DNA of 64,000 nt, taken from positions 8,286,501 to 8,350,500 of the forward strand of contig NC_083384.1 of the NCBI RefSeq assembly GCF_031755915.1. Direction: 5' to 3'. This DNA comes from Ziziphus jujuba. Lineage: Eukaryota > Streptophyta > Magnoliopsida > Rosales > Rhamnaceae. The notes beneath the pieces were generated by a model. The model did no database searches and was not told where the DNA came from. It saw only the letters and a list, made by a program, of their open reading frames with translations. Shown here piece after piece: positions 36,478 to 48,845 of this stretch (within the stretch, counting starts at the first letter, position 1; each line of letters opens with the position of its first letter). The position numbers were made by a program, and so were the translations under genes.

Positions 36478-37294
36478 TTTTCTGAATTAAAGTTATGCAA
36501 ATTTAAAATGGAAATAAAGCTAGCAAGCACTGGCTTTTTTAAAGAATTCAATAAAATTTATAAAAAAAAAAAAAAAAAGGATAACAGACAAAAAGTTGTT
36601 CTTCCGGATGGTCAACAACGTGGATTTGGACTATGACCGCTAGTATTCAAAGATTGTGGCAGTGGCAGAGCATGACCTTTCTGCATCCAGCAAAATCTCA
36701 TACTGGATTACTAAATACGTCGTAGTTTCGAAAGAATTTTGTCCAGCTTATCTACACGCCCGAAAAATGTTCTCCCTTGTATGCTTGGTAGACAATGTGG
36801 TTTTGGTGAACATGTAGGGTTAAAAAAACTCAACGTATGTTATGCATGTCGTAATTTGGAGATTCCAAAATACTTCTTTATTTATTTTTGATTGTCTGGT
36901 CGGATTTTCTTCAATAAAATTATGGGGTGAAACATGATATATAATCATATAAGCTCGTAAAATTATGAAAGAAAAAATGGTTTTGGGTTCCCAATTAATT
37001 AAAATAGAAAAGTAAAAACCAATCAAAATCCATGTTTGAATCTTACCCACAAGACACCTACAAGCAAGGAGAGCCTTTAGCAAATTCCACACAAAAACCC
37101 CTCACCCTCTGATTCCAATTTTCCCCACATAGCACCACTCTCTTTGCCCTCATCATCAGGTAAAATTTGCTCTCAGAAAATAGAAGTGCCTTTAAGCCTA
37201 AATCTTAATCCTCTTTTCTCTCTTTTCCTTTCTCTCTCTTTACCATCTCTATACCAATTTCCTTCAACATTTCTTATCTCCTCTGACACATTAC
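36478..37294. other. Intergenic region between the transporter relic and DUF620
   Basis: The two neighbours are divergent. The last 100 bases (about 37200-37290) are a pyrimidine-rich leader probably belonging to the DUF620 transcript. No other gene is visible. Confidence 0.4.
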
Positions 37295-38861
37295 ATGAGG
37301 AAGCTTTGTCCCAACATTGATAAAGAAGATGGCCTCGAGACTGTTCTTGAGGTCCCCATACCAGAAGACATGTTCAATAGCATGGGAAGCAATGTCACAT
37401 TGCGGTGGCAAAACATGTTAACATGGATGAAGGCTCAGACTTCCGACAAATGGTCGGCACCAATCATCGCCGGCCGTCTCAACGAGCTCCGGTTCCTTCT
37501 TTACCTTGTAGGATCACCCCTTATACCTCTTCAGGTTCAATTAGGCAATTCCATACACCGTCCTGTCAAAGATAGTTCCATTGTATGCCTCTCTCTCTCT
37601 TTCTCTCTCTCTCTCTTCCCCCCCCCCCCCCCCCCCCCCCCCCCCACCACACACACATCATTAAAGCTATATTTTTCTTTCAATTTACCCAATTGGGTTG
37701 GCATAAAAATACCAATCTTATCATAACTATATATTATCAGATAGATTGTTATCATCCAGGTTTTTCCTTGTGAACAAAAAGACTAAACAATGTATGTATT
37801 TTTACCTGTTTAATTACAGCAAGCTTCAACAGCCAAATACATTATCCAACAATACGTTGCGGCAACCGGAGGCCAACCGGCATTGAGCTCGGTGCACAGC
37901 ATGTGTATAACCGGAGGTGTTAAGATCAGTGCTTCGGAGTTTCACCAAGGAGACGAAAGCATGGAGGTGAAGAAAAGCACAGAGGAGCTCGGCGGTTTCG
38001 TGCTATGGCAGAAAAACCCAGATTTATGGTGCTTGGAACTTGTTGTTTCAGGTTGCAAAGTCATCTGCGGAAGCAATGGCAAGCTTTCATGGCGGAATTC
38101 TTCCAACCAACAAGCCCCAGTCTCCAAAGGTCCCCCTAGACCCTTACGCCGTTTTCTACAGGTCCATGATTCTCCTACACATTGGACTTTTTTACATTTA
38201 TAGCTTCACAGATATGATGGAGAGCTTTAGAACTAGGCAATGACGGTACTTAACCTCCACTTTTTGGTTGGAGTTCAAGATGGGTTAGCATTTGGACAAT
38301 TAGCCATTAATCATTTTCAAAGCTATGATAGATAAATATCAAAATTTCTCTTTGCAGGGTTTGGATCCAAGAGCCACAGCTATCTTATTCGCGGATGCAA
38401 CTTGCATCGGAGAAAAGATCATCAGCGACGAAGACTGTTTCATATTGAAGCTGGAAACGAGCCCAGCGATTCGTGAGCAACAGAGTGGACCAAACTTCGA
38501 AATCATCCACCACACAATCTGGGGATATTTCAGCCAGAGATCTGGGTTGTTGATACAGTTTGAGGATTCGAGGCTTTTAAGGATGAGAACCAAAAACGAC
38601 GAGGACGTGTTCTGGGAAACGAGCACAGAGTCGGTCATGGAAGATTACAAGTACGTGGACAATGTGAACGTCGCTCACAGCGGCAAAACCAGAGTCACAG
38701 TTATCAGGTACGGCGAGCAGTCGTCGAACCACAAGAGGGAATTGGAAGAGACTTGGAAAATTGATGAAGTGGATTTCAATGTTTGGGGCTTGACCATGGA
38801 GAGCTTTCTTCCTCCTGCTGATCCGGTAGATTGTAAGAAAGATAAAAATAATAATATGTAG
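37295..38861 (+). CDS. DUF620 family protein
   Basis: Three exons (37295-37582, 37820-38161, 38358-38861) join in phase 0 with GT-AG introns and give 377 residues. The N-terminus MRKLCPNIDKEDGLETVLEV, the middle block GGFVLWQKNPDLWCLELVVS with GPPRPLRRFLQGLDPR, and the C-terminal block HTIWGYFSQRSGLLIQFEDS identify the plant-specific DUF620 family. Some databases label the family lipase, but I see no lipase catalytic motif. Function is unknown. No lesion is seen. It converges on AE7, with about 440 bases between the stop codons. Intron 1 holds a CT repeat followed by 28 consecutive C. Confidence 0.92.
37587..37645 (+). repeat. (CT)n followed by a 28-base poly-C tract in DUF620 intron 1
   Basis: CT repeats (37587-37617) run into an uninterrupted C run (37618-37645). 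The complementary strand is a 28-base poly-G, able to form a G-quadruplex in principle. Confidence 0.95.
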
Positions 38862-39043
38862 TTTCAAATTTTAAAAAAATTACTATTCATTTTTTTATGA
38901 TTTTTAACTTCGGGAAATTCCCATTTTTCATGCTGTTTGTAAGAGGAGAAAGTTGAAAAGGTTAAAAAAAAAGTGTAAATACTAAGAAAGGTTGTTCAAA
39001 ATATATATATACAATTTTGAGAAAGAAGGATTGGTTTATATAT

Positions 39044-39074
<31 letters not shown>

Positions 39075-39304
39075 GTTCAGCTCCTTTAAATAATGAACAA
39101 CTTCTTTTAAATCATATATTAATGTATTATACAAATAGAAGTGAACAAAAGCACAAAGTCAAAACTGAATGGCTAATAATATTACAGGGAAAAAATTGGA
39201 AAGTGAAAAGTGAGATATATCTGAAAATTAAGTTTAATTATAGCCTTTTTCCAAGCTCATTCTACAAAAGGCCTAGAGAGTACATAATATACATATCGAT
39301 ATAT

Positions 39305-41259
39305 TCACTCATATGAAGGAGCTAAACATTCATCAACCATATCCAAAAGGTTTGGATTCTCCAGTGCAGCTGCCACCCGTTCCTTGTCATTCAGTTGTTT
39401 ATTAACTGCACATAAAAAGTAAACATAAGCAACTGTCAAAATTCATGACATCTTCCCTAGAATGATGCATACCAAGAGCCAAACCAGGTAAACATGGCAG
39501 CATGTAAGGCATATAGATTCAGAACCATGCTTCCAAAACATTTAGCACAGCTAATTTTGAAAATTATATCATCACAAGAGAAAAGATAACATATGGGACT
39601 GAGCCTGCAGTTCGTAGCACAGTCCCAACTGCAGCTATATTCATGGCTTACTCAAATCTTGCAGTAATTTGATACTTACAAAACAAATGACAAATAGACA
39701 CATGAACAGAGTTGTACTTAAAGAGTACCTGCAGCTTCAGTTGAATGGGTTCCTGGTGCCACCCTGATATCCACCTAAAAACAAAATTTAAGAGCAAAAA
39801 TGATATCAGGAAAAAGTAGAAATATAACTTCCATAATACAACCAGTTCAAATTTAAGTTTATATAAAAATAAAACTATCAAATGTAGAACGGACAGACTG
39901 AAACATGGAATACAGTAATATAAAGAAAGGACAGAGTACAAAGATTGGCATGAGCTTATGGCAGCTCAGCTATCCATCATCATCAAATTTGACAGTGCAT
40001 ATTTGATCTTATCCCACTTTAAATATTTTCATTTCTCTAGAGTATTTTTCAGATCTGTTCCTCTGTCCAAGTCTTGTTCAAATCCGAGTAAATTTCTAAA
40101 CATGTAATGGCATGTGGTGAATGTATGTCTTTCTAAATATGTTGTCATATTCACTTGAATCCTATACCCATATGGTTCATCTGTGTCCCTGATCCTCAAC
40201 ATTTAACACAACAATCAAAATAGTTTGTTCCTTGAGTAACACACCATCAATCTCAAAGAAAACTCCTAAAACGCAATAAAGCAATTGACTTTTTAAAATG
40301 ACTTTCTATTTTTTATATATAGGAAACCATTTAACACGTTTATGAGAACAATTTTCCACAACATCCACAGTCCATGTATCGCCAGGTCATATTTGCACCA
40401 AAGAGATTCGTGTGTAGCATTACATGGAATAACACCAATACATCTTATCATGAAAATCAAATTAACTAATATAAGAAATGTTATCAAACTCTAAACATAT
40501 ATAAACGATTTGTAATCATTAATACGATAAATGTTGTCAACTATGTCAGTCAGAAGGCCTTACCTTGTAACGAGAAGGCAAGCTTCTAATGAGTTTCACG
40601 CGTAGGCAAAGACCAATGATTGTAGCCATAGTACAATGTTCAACTGTGGGAGTAAATGTGACCCTAAAAAAAGGGGCATTTTTTATGTAAGAGGCATGAA
40701 CACCAAAACCACACATGCACATATATATTATGTGCATATAAATGTAGGCATAACAATAAAATAGAAGCAGAACAATTTGTATACCTTACATAACTACGAT
40801 GGTCATCTACTTCAATAGCATCTTCAGATATTACTTTGAGCTCCTCCAAAGAATAAGGGTGCTCTGGGTCTTTTATATCTCTAATATGATTTATGAATAT
40901 GTTAAGAAAACTAAAACAACAGATAAGATAAGGCGAAAGTCCCACATAATTTGTGCCAAACGTCTTCCACACAACACAAGGGAACGTATAATTATTGTTA
41001 GAACCATCTAATAACATGAGGTGATTAGGTTTAAGTGTTTAAACATTCCTGATTGGACATAAGCATGCATACATACATATGTAAAGGAACACTTCAAAAA
41101 GCATATGTATATGTATAATCATGTAGAAAGGATATCGAAAACTTCTTGTTGATCAATTGATTCAACAGCATATTCATCAGCATCACTTGGAGCACTGCGG
41201 ACCCGACGCTCTTTCTTTTCATAAACTACAGGGTTGGCATTAATTAATCCAGAAACCAT
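39305..41259 (-). CDS. AE7: AE7/MIP18-family cytosolic iron-sulfur assembly protein
   Basis: Five coding exons on the minus strand: 41259-41136, 40890-40785, 40663-40564, 39774-39729, 39405-39305. They give 158 residues, the usual length. The protein reads [19 protein letters not shown], then [53 protein letters not shown] and [19 protein letters not shown]. This is the MIP18 (DUF59) fold with the conserved HC pair at residues 86-87. The family joins CIA1 and MET18/MMS19 to pass Fe-S clusters to DNA replication and repair enzymes. Introns 2-4 are GT-AG, but intron 1 is not (see its own entry). A further intron lies in the 5' UTR. Confidence 0.95.
40891..41135 (-). other. U12-type intron with AT-AA termini in AE7
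   Basis: The exon 1 end is TTTTCG and the intron starts ATATCCTTTC, an exact match to the minor-spliceosome AT-type 5' splice site. The 3' end has TTTCTTAAC (40901-40909 on +), one base from the U12 branch-site consensus. It lies about 11 bases before the junction that restores the conserved reading DHIRDIKD. That junction makes the last two intron bases AA. No GT-AG pair near these points keeps the frame. Confidence 0.85.
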
Positions 41260-41267
41260 TTTAATCA

Positions 41268-41559
41268 CTGAAGAGAAAAATAATGGAAGAATTAGAAACT
41301 TCAATATCGACCTTGGAGAAAAACACTGTACTAGATATGCATGGGAGGAGATTTTCAAACACTTTCTTCAGAAACAATGAAGATATAAATTTAAACAAAA
41401 TTACAGAGATATAACATTTCAGGGTTTCCATTTTAAGCATGAATTGCGTGCATTGAAATGATTAAGCCCTAGCTAACAAAAAAAAAAAAAAAAAACTCTC
41501 TGTTTCCTTCTCAATTTCTCACCAACAAGGAACAACAAAGTTTCCTTAATTTCGATACC

Positions 41560-41592
<33 letters not shown>

Positions 41593-41841
41593 TACTGTCA
41601 TTGAGACAAAAAAACAAAGCAAAAGGATAAAATTGATCAAACAGAAAATGACAATTAAAAAAAAAAAAAAAAACCAAAAAAAAAAACGAAAGAAAGAAAA
41701 CTATCTGATTGACCAATATTATTCTCATAACAAATTAAAATTCATAAAAACGAAAATCAGGAATCACCAAATAACCCACAACTCAGAGGAAAGAAAACCA
41801 CAGGCAATCACAGGGAAAGAGAGACAGAGAGAGAGTAGTAC
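41268..41841 (-). other. 5' UTR intron of AE7
   Basis: On the minus strand the donor is GAG|GTACTA at 41841 and the acceptor is CTTCAG|TGATTAAA just before the start codon at 41259. It contains poly-A runs and a TA microsatellite (about 41560-41595). The 5' UTR exon extends upstream to about 41960. Confidence 0.7.
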
Positions 41842-41959
41842 CTCGTTGTGTTTCTGGGTCTGAAATATGTTGCGCTGGTTCAAAGACAATCGGAGCGTGG
41901 AAGAAGGGTTTGAGGTGAGATGATTAGTCCTGGCTTCTGGGATACTAATTGGAATTCCT

Positions 41960-43741
41960 AAACTATAATCAGACTGTTTGGGCTTTTTCACAAATTTTTC
42001 ATGAAATAGCAGGCAATTGGGTTGGGCCTTCCTTCTGGGCCTTCAGTTTGGGCCTTGGGCCAGAAAATTAACATGAACCTACTTATTTATTTATTTTTGG
42101 AAAGCTTTGGAGCAACGTTTCTGTTTCTGATTGTGGGTATGAATTGTGATCACATATACAACTTTCAAAATATCTTTGTACTCAGCTGCATATTTTTTAA
42201 CAATTTCAATTCATTTGGATTTCTGCCATGAAATAGGCTCGTTACTTGACTCAGAATTTCCCATCATTTTTAATTACCTAACCAAGAAAAATGTTTTTCC
42301 TTTTTAATAATTTTACCTTTATTTGATGTCAATTTTATGGCAAAACTTTACAAAATAGGAGGAAGTTCAAGCTCTTAGAAGCATCTGTCTTTTTTAGGTT
42401 TAAACTTTTACAAAGACACTCATAAAATCTTCAACTATTATTTTTTATCTTTAAATTTTTTTTAAAGTAAAGAAGGAGGCTACTATATTGGTATTGGTAC
42501 CCTACAACAAACAAAATCATCCGGCAAAGCTAAATTGCAAACATCTATTATTATTAAAAAAAAAATGTAAAAATTTATTAAAGGGAAAAGTCATACAATA
42601 TTCATACAAAAAATTATTTATAATTCAAAGGAAAAAAAAAATGCATAATTATATATATTTTTTCCCCTACTAAAAGCACCACCACAATCAACATCTTAGC
42701 CTGATCTTAAATCACTCACAGCCAGAAATCCGATCATTATCCAAACTAAACAGTACAAAACCACCAAACAGTATCCCATCAAACAGGGCCCTCTCTCTGA
42801 AGCCTCTTTTTTTTTTTTTTTTTTTTCATTTTTTTTTGTTTTTTTTTTTGTTTTTTGGGTGAATACTGTGAATGTGAAGCCAGTCTCATGGGTAGGAGTT
42901 TGGGTAAATTATATATAGAAACTTTGAAAAAAGAAGAAGGGCCCCCTCAACTTTAGTGAGGCCCTAGGCAAAAGTTGTTATAAGGCCTTGATCAAAAACT
43001 GTTAATAATTTTTTTTAAATTAAATTTTATTTTGTATTTTAAATATATGTTTTATTTTTTTTAATATTTGAGGTAAATTTTGATAATAATTTTTTTTTTT
43101 AGTAATACTGAAATATGCAGTTGGCAAGTTCTAATCAATTTTTTGAAATAAATTAGAGAATGCCAATTAAAATATAAATATATGTGATTCATTTTTATAT
43201 GATAAACAATGGTATAATTGGGAAATTGATACTAAAAGTATGAATTCATAGAAAACAAATATATATGTATATAAGAGTAAGTTGAGAAAACTCAAGAAGT
43301 GATAAATTTTTAACCTATTTTTTACTTTTTAACTATTACAAGCTTAATAGAAATATAGAAAATAAAAAATTTAATTTTTCGATAAAATGGAATGAATAGT
43401 TAATTTTGCTATTTTCCAAAAATAATATATATATATAAATTATAAATTGCAGTTAATGTAGAATTAAAAAAAAAAAGTAAATTTATAAAGTTTTCAAAAA
43501 AAATTATTCCACATTATTTATTAAATAAACTAAAATATATGAAATAATATATAATATTTTTAACATTGGTTTTTTTAGGACCTTTCATAGTGAGGGCCCA
43601 AGGCATAGGGTTTAGAGGCCCATGCCTTAAGCCGCGCGTACCATCAGGGAAACCCTTTCTATCAAGTTGGGCTATCGAAAACAATATATACACCGACCTA
43701 TTTATTATAACGTCTAATCTTATCTCCTATAGCTTCCTATT

Positions 43742-43773
<32 letters not shown>

Positions 43774-44599
43774 CTTATGTCCTATCGCGCACTTACTAAT
43801 AAAATTGAACTAATAGTCAATTATTTAGATCATGCAAATATACATCAAAAGAAAAGTAAAGGAGACAAATTGCGATGTATAGTAAGTGGACTAGTTTCAA
43901 TCCGTAACTTTTGAATTTCCTTCTTGATCAATTATCGTTTTCTGGTTTGAGTTAGTATGTACAATTATAGCTCTGATCACTTCTGATGGGTCTAAAATTG
44001 TACTAGGGACTGCTTCTTGATTAGAGCATCAATAATACTTCCTTGACAATAATGTTATCTTGCTGACAGCAACAATAATGTCAGCATTATGATGAGTAGT
44101 ACATGGTCGATTACTAACTCTTATAATTTTCCAGCTCTACTATTATCCGCTTGATTCAAATAACTTTGGAGTTGAATCATTTTTTTTTTCAATCAACACA
44201 AAGGGTAAAGTAATAAGAAAAAAGAAATGTTGTTTGTTTAGATCAAAAGAAGGGAAATCCACAATTTTTTTTTTTTTTAATCCAAAAAACCTTTTCTTTT
44301 TTCTACGTTCACAAAGAAAATATCAAAAAAGAAATAAAAGTAAATGGGGCAAATTGCGATATAGAGTAAGTGGACAAGTTTCAATTACATTATTTGACGA
44401 CATGACAAGACTTTCAATTAATTAAGATGAAACATTGATTTGTTGTGTGTCAATTTTCATACGTGACATGATTTGTCATTACTCACCAAAATAAAAAATG
44501 GCATGAATAAACTGACGTCACACGTGCATCAAGACAAACCGAATTATAAAGAAATTGAAGAGAAAGCATGCAATATCAAAAAAAAAAAAGAAAAAAGAA
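41960..44599. other. AT-rich intergenic region with a degraded transposon
   Basis: The sequence is AT-rich with poly-A/T runs. Between about 42938 and 43640 a block has GC-rich ends (agggccccctcaactttagt at the left, gagggcccaaggcatagggt and ccatgccttaagccgcgcg at the right) around AT-rich DNA. This resembles an eroded DNA-transposon or LTR relic. No terminal repeat pair could be fixed. An (AAAAC)n run is at 43744-43770. Confidence 0.35.
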
Positions 44600-44718
44600 T
44601 TTCTTGGACTATAAATTACAAACTCTCACTTCATACTCATCTCAGAACAACTACTTACGTGGCATCAACAACACCATGCATAGCATTTCATGTAAAACGT
44701 TGAAGCCAGAACTAGTTG
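44600..44718 (+). pseudogene. BAHD acyltransferase 5' stub (promoter and first ~25 codons)
   Basis: The block ataaattacaaactctcact (44619) and the following coding bases match the start of the intact BAHD gene at 49636 onwards. The stub reads VASTTPCIAFHVKR where the gene has [15 protein letters not shown]. Its start codon is GTG and one base is missing after CGT TG. Similarity stops near 44718, about 25 codons in. It is the promoter and N-terminus of a lost paralogue. Confidence 0.75.
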
Positions 44719-47052
44719 TTCCAAACTTAAGATGCTTTAATCATGGAGGAAGCGGTCCATTCAAAAAAGCAAACAAACAAACAAACAAACAAGCAAAAAA
44801 TCAGACTCCAAAACCATGAATAGTGGCCAACAAAGAAACTATTTAGAAATCAACATTGTGATCTTTAATAAATTGTGGTTCTGGATTTTTTAACGTAGTC
44901 CCTTTCTATTGGTTGTCGTCATATGACATTCGATTACAGTAATATATTTCATAATCACATATAATCATGTCCCAAATGTCCAATAATAGCTGGCGAAGAT
45001 ATCAAACTGAAACTTTTTGCTAAAAGAACGTGCATATTTATATTTTTCCAGACCAAAATCACAATCAACATCAATATGGCTTATATCTGGAATATTAATT
45101 TCTACCACCAAAGATAATATCCAATATCGAGAGACATCAAACCAATCAAAGTTGACTTAATTAATTTCCTTGTCTCCCTTTTAATCGGTCACCATTTAGT
45201 CACAAATTAACCTCCCGTTGGCTTTCGATTATACTTCAAAAACTGTACACCAAACCAATTATCACAATCTAATCTGATCTTCCATTGATATGACCACTGG
45301 CAAATCGAATAATTTCAAATTGGCCACGTGACAAATTGGGATATTATGGTTGGATATATAATTAGCGGTCAAGGTTCAATCCTTAATTTACATGTCAGAT
45401 GTTTAGATATAGATCTATCTCGAACTATAAACTTTTGAATCTTTTCTAATTAAATTACCACACTGAATGCCAAAAATATTACATTCATAAAATAATATTT
45501 CACCTATACTTTATTAGGGATGTAAGGATTTATTAAATTAGTGGTTTGACTCATTCAAGGCTGGATAATCCTTTTTTGGTACAAGAAAACATCCTTTGGT
45601 TCCAAATTATATTTCAAGAGAGAATGATTTTTAAGATATTTTGCAGCAGCCCTTGGTTTAAAATCCTAAGCTGCCTATATACTCGTTTTAAAGGACCAAG
45701 CCACTCGTAGTTCTTGAAAAGATTTTTGTTAATTATTTGAGAAATTTAGAAAGTTTAGATTTAATTTGAGAATTTTAAAATTTTGAATATGGAAACTTTG
45801 AAGTTTTGAAATTTGGAATTGGAACTGCACTTGACATTGTACTAGGCTGCCAATATATCTTTTGCGGAAGCAAGTTGACCGTAGCTCACTAAAAAGAATT
45901 TGATTTGGAGTTTTCTTGATTGATTTAATAACCTATAATATTTGTCTAGATCATTAGATTTGGGAAAACTTTAAAGAAATAATTTTATTAAAGCCTAAAC
46001 TTAAAGATTTATGCATAGTAAGAACAAATAGACATCCCAAAGTCTTAAAGTTTCAATCATATACAAACATTTATCAGCATTTATTTGACCACTCAAGTTT
46101 GTAAAGATAGTTAAATAATTTTAATTTACTAAATTTATTATTTGATAATTCTTCACTGGCCGAGTTATATGCCAAATATTATATTCATAGTTGTTATTGA
46201 ATTTTAATTCAATGGTTGTTTTTATTAATTGAATTCTATTTGAGAAGAATTTATTTAATAGTCATTTTATTTGATATCACTATTAATTTTGAAAGCTCTT
46301 TTGTATTGTTTGAAATATTAAAATGCTTTTTAATTTTATTAGACTACTAAAATACTTGACGTTTAATGGGGCCTCTAAAATTAATTTGATATTTAATTTA
46401 TTTGGCATTTGATTTTATTTTACGCCAAATTTAATTTAATTAGCTACTTTGTATTTTGATTGGTTGGAAGCCAATCGATTTTATTAGACAATTTAATTAT
46501 CTTTTTATTATTTGACAACCATTGATCTTGAGTGGGTTATATGTCAAATATATTTTTTATTTTTGAATCGTAAACTCAATTTGGCAACCAATTCGTTATA
46601 TGCCAAGACTTAGATACTAAAAAAAGAGCATGTAATTATTTGAAAGAAAAAATAAAAAGGAATTTTCACCAATATCATAGACTCAGGGAGAAATCACATG
46701 TCAAAGCATTTATAGGATCTCTCAAAGATTAGATATTAGTGAAAAAAAAAAAAAGGAAAAAAGGGAGAAGAAGTGAAAATATTTAATATATTTTGTATTA
46801 TTATAAAACTGCTACTGTCAGATGTGTACAGCAAGCTTATATATACAGCAGAGAGTTAATGATGGATGAGGACTGATGACTTTGAACTAACAACCCGATA
46901 ACTAAGTAAATAAAATATTTACATGAGATAAGGATAGAACTAGGATAATAAGATATATACATGAGATTAGAATTGTTTATCGGCACTAACAAGAAGAATG
47001 AGATAAAAGAAAATGCTTTTGGGAATTCCTCCCCTGCTCCAACAACACACCC

Positions 47053-47088
<36 letters not shown>

Positions 47089-47619
47089 TTCTCTTTGTCT
47101 CTTTTTTCCTTCTCTTTCTTTTTTCTTAACTCCACGCTCTGCTCTTTTTTCTTTTTTCTTTTTTTTATTCTTTTATATTTTTTATCTCCAAAAACCCCTA
47201 ATTTTTTTTTTTTTGGGTCTTTGATTTCGATGCTTATAGAGAAAATAAAAAAAGTTAATTAACTCCCTATATCCCTCAATCACTTATAACCTCCCCAAAT
47301 TTGCATGTTCCAAACTTCTTTCCTTTTCTTTTTTATTATTTTTATTATTATTTTTTTTTGTAATAATGAAAGAATTTCTTTTGAAAAGGATTTCACATAT
47401 TAAATAAAATCTATCCAGATTTACCTGAATGAAACATGAGAAACATAAGGGAAGATAAGTGATGAGGAGGTGGTTGATAACAACCTCACCACTTCTCATT
47501 GCTTCAAACACATGGAAGGTAGTTTACAGCCACCACTATCTTTTATTTATTTATTTATTATTAGAAAAATAATGTTATCACCAGTAGTAACTATCACCAT
47601 CTTACATGGCAGTGGATTC

Positions 47620-47661
<42 letters not shown>

Positions 47662-48063
47662 AACAGTCTATATAGTAGTGGATCCCATGTATATATAAAA
47701 GTCATATAAATATTGGATTCGCTGACATGTAGAGTGGTGACAGTTACCATTGATGACATATAGTGTTACTCTTATTATTATTATTTTTTCACCACTGGTG
47801 ACATATAGTGTTACTCTTATTATTATTATTATTATTTTCGTTTAACAAGCACAAAGCCAGGTGTGTTACGCAAATGTTTGGGACTATAATTAAAGTGAAC
47901 CATTGTTTTTTTGGCCCCATCAACCAAATTATTATTATTTTTTTTGAAAATTACAAGTTACCCTAAATTCCATCCCCATGATTCGAATCCATGCTCTTAT
48001 AACATAGATAAAAATGTTCAATCACTAGAGTTATCCTCTTTATCAACCGAATTATTAATTAGT
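44719..48063. other. AT-rich intergenic region
   Basis: I see no supported gene here. Notable are a 33-base poly-C run (47054-47086), a TA microsatellite (47624-47655), and a short tandem duplication carrying gacatatagtgttactctta (about 47754 and 47799). Short weak repeats of gttatatgccaa occur near 46160, 46540 and 46596, with unknown meaning. Confidence 0.4.
47054..47086 (+). repeat. 33-base poly-C tract
   Basis: It is an uninterrupted run of C in an otherwise AT-rich region, flanked on the right by pyrimidine-rich sequence. Confidence 0.95.
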
Positions 48064-48845
48064 TGTAACATCCTATATCGGTTGGAGAGGGGTACGAAGC
48101 GGTCTTTATAAGGCTGTGTATACCTGTCCCTTCAAAACGCATTTTGACAAAACCTTAAGGCTAAGGGGAGAGAGGGAGTGAACCCTGGGCCAAAGAGGAC
48201 AATATCTTGATGCGGGTGGTACTGGCCTGTTACAGTGGTATCAGAGCCGGACCCAGATCGGTGTGCCAACTACGACGTTGGGCCCCAAGGGGGGAGAATT
48301 GTAACATCCCACATCGGTTGGAGAGGGGCACGAAGCGGTCTTTATAAGGCTGTGGATACCTCTGACGCGTTTTGACAAAATCTTGAGGCCAAGGGAGAGA
48401 GAGGGAGTGAACCCTGAGCCAAAGAGGATAATATCTTGATGCGGGTGGTACTGAGCTGTTCTTTGGCTATTGGATGTTTGAAATGATACTACTAATGTAA
48501 CAGCCCAGTACCATCCGCATCAAGATATTGTCTTCTTTGGCCCAGGGTTCACTCCCTCTCTACCCCTGGCCTCAAGATTTTGTCAAAACGCGCGGATGGT
48601 ACTGGGCTGTTACATTAGTAGTATCATTTCAAACATCCAATAACCAAAGAACAGCTCAGTACCACCCGCATCAAGATATTATCCTCTTTGGCTCAGGGTT
48701 CACTCCCTCTCTCCCCCTTGGCCTCAAGATTTTGTCAAAACGCGTCAGAGGTATCCACAGCCTTATAAAGACCGCTTCGTGTCCCTCTCCAACTGATGTG
48801 GGATGTTACATTAGTAGTATCATTTCAAACATCCAATAACCAAAG
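48064..48845. mobile_element. TRIM-type miniature LTR element cluster with palindrome (cluster 1)
   Basis: A complete miniature element comes first: LTR 48064-48234, primer site tggtatcagagcc (48236), a 65-base internal region ending in ccaaggggggagaat, and a second LTR 48300-48460. A 35-base spacer follows. Then comes a 119-base palindromic unit (48496-48614) with a 23-base perfect inverted repeat starting TGTAACAGCCCAGTACC, the spacer reversed (48615-48649), an antisense LTR (48650-48810) and the reversed spacer again (48811-48845). No protein is encoded, as expected for TRIMs, which move in trans. Confidence 0.8.

Noticed and set aside
37583..37726. Read-through of DUF620 exon 1 into a poly-Pro stretch
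   Set aside because: This is the CT/poly-C intron; a GT-AG junction restores the conserved DUF620 sequence.
41100..41140. Conventional GT-AG splice for AE7 intron 1
   Set aside because: No GT near the exon end and no AG near the acceptor keep the conserved reading; nearby choices add stops or lose the DHIRD motif.
46961..47224. Open frame with poly-Pro and poly-Phe
   Set aside because: It is a translation of the 33-base poly-C and neighbouring poly-T runs, with no conserved sequence.
48064..48460. Cassandra-type element (TRIM with a 5S rRNA-like promoter)
   Set aside because: The LTR start and primer site are similar in style, but I could not find the 5S-like internal control region, so only TRIM-type is claimed.
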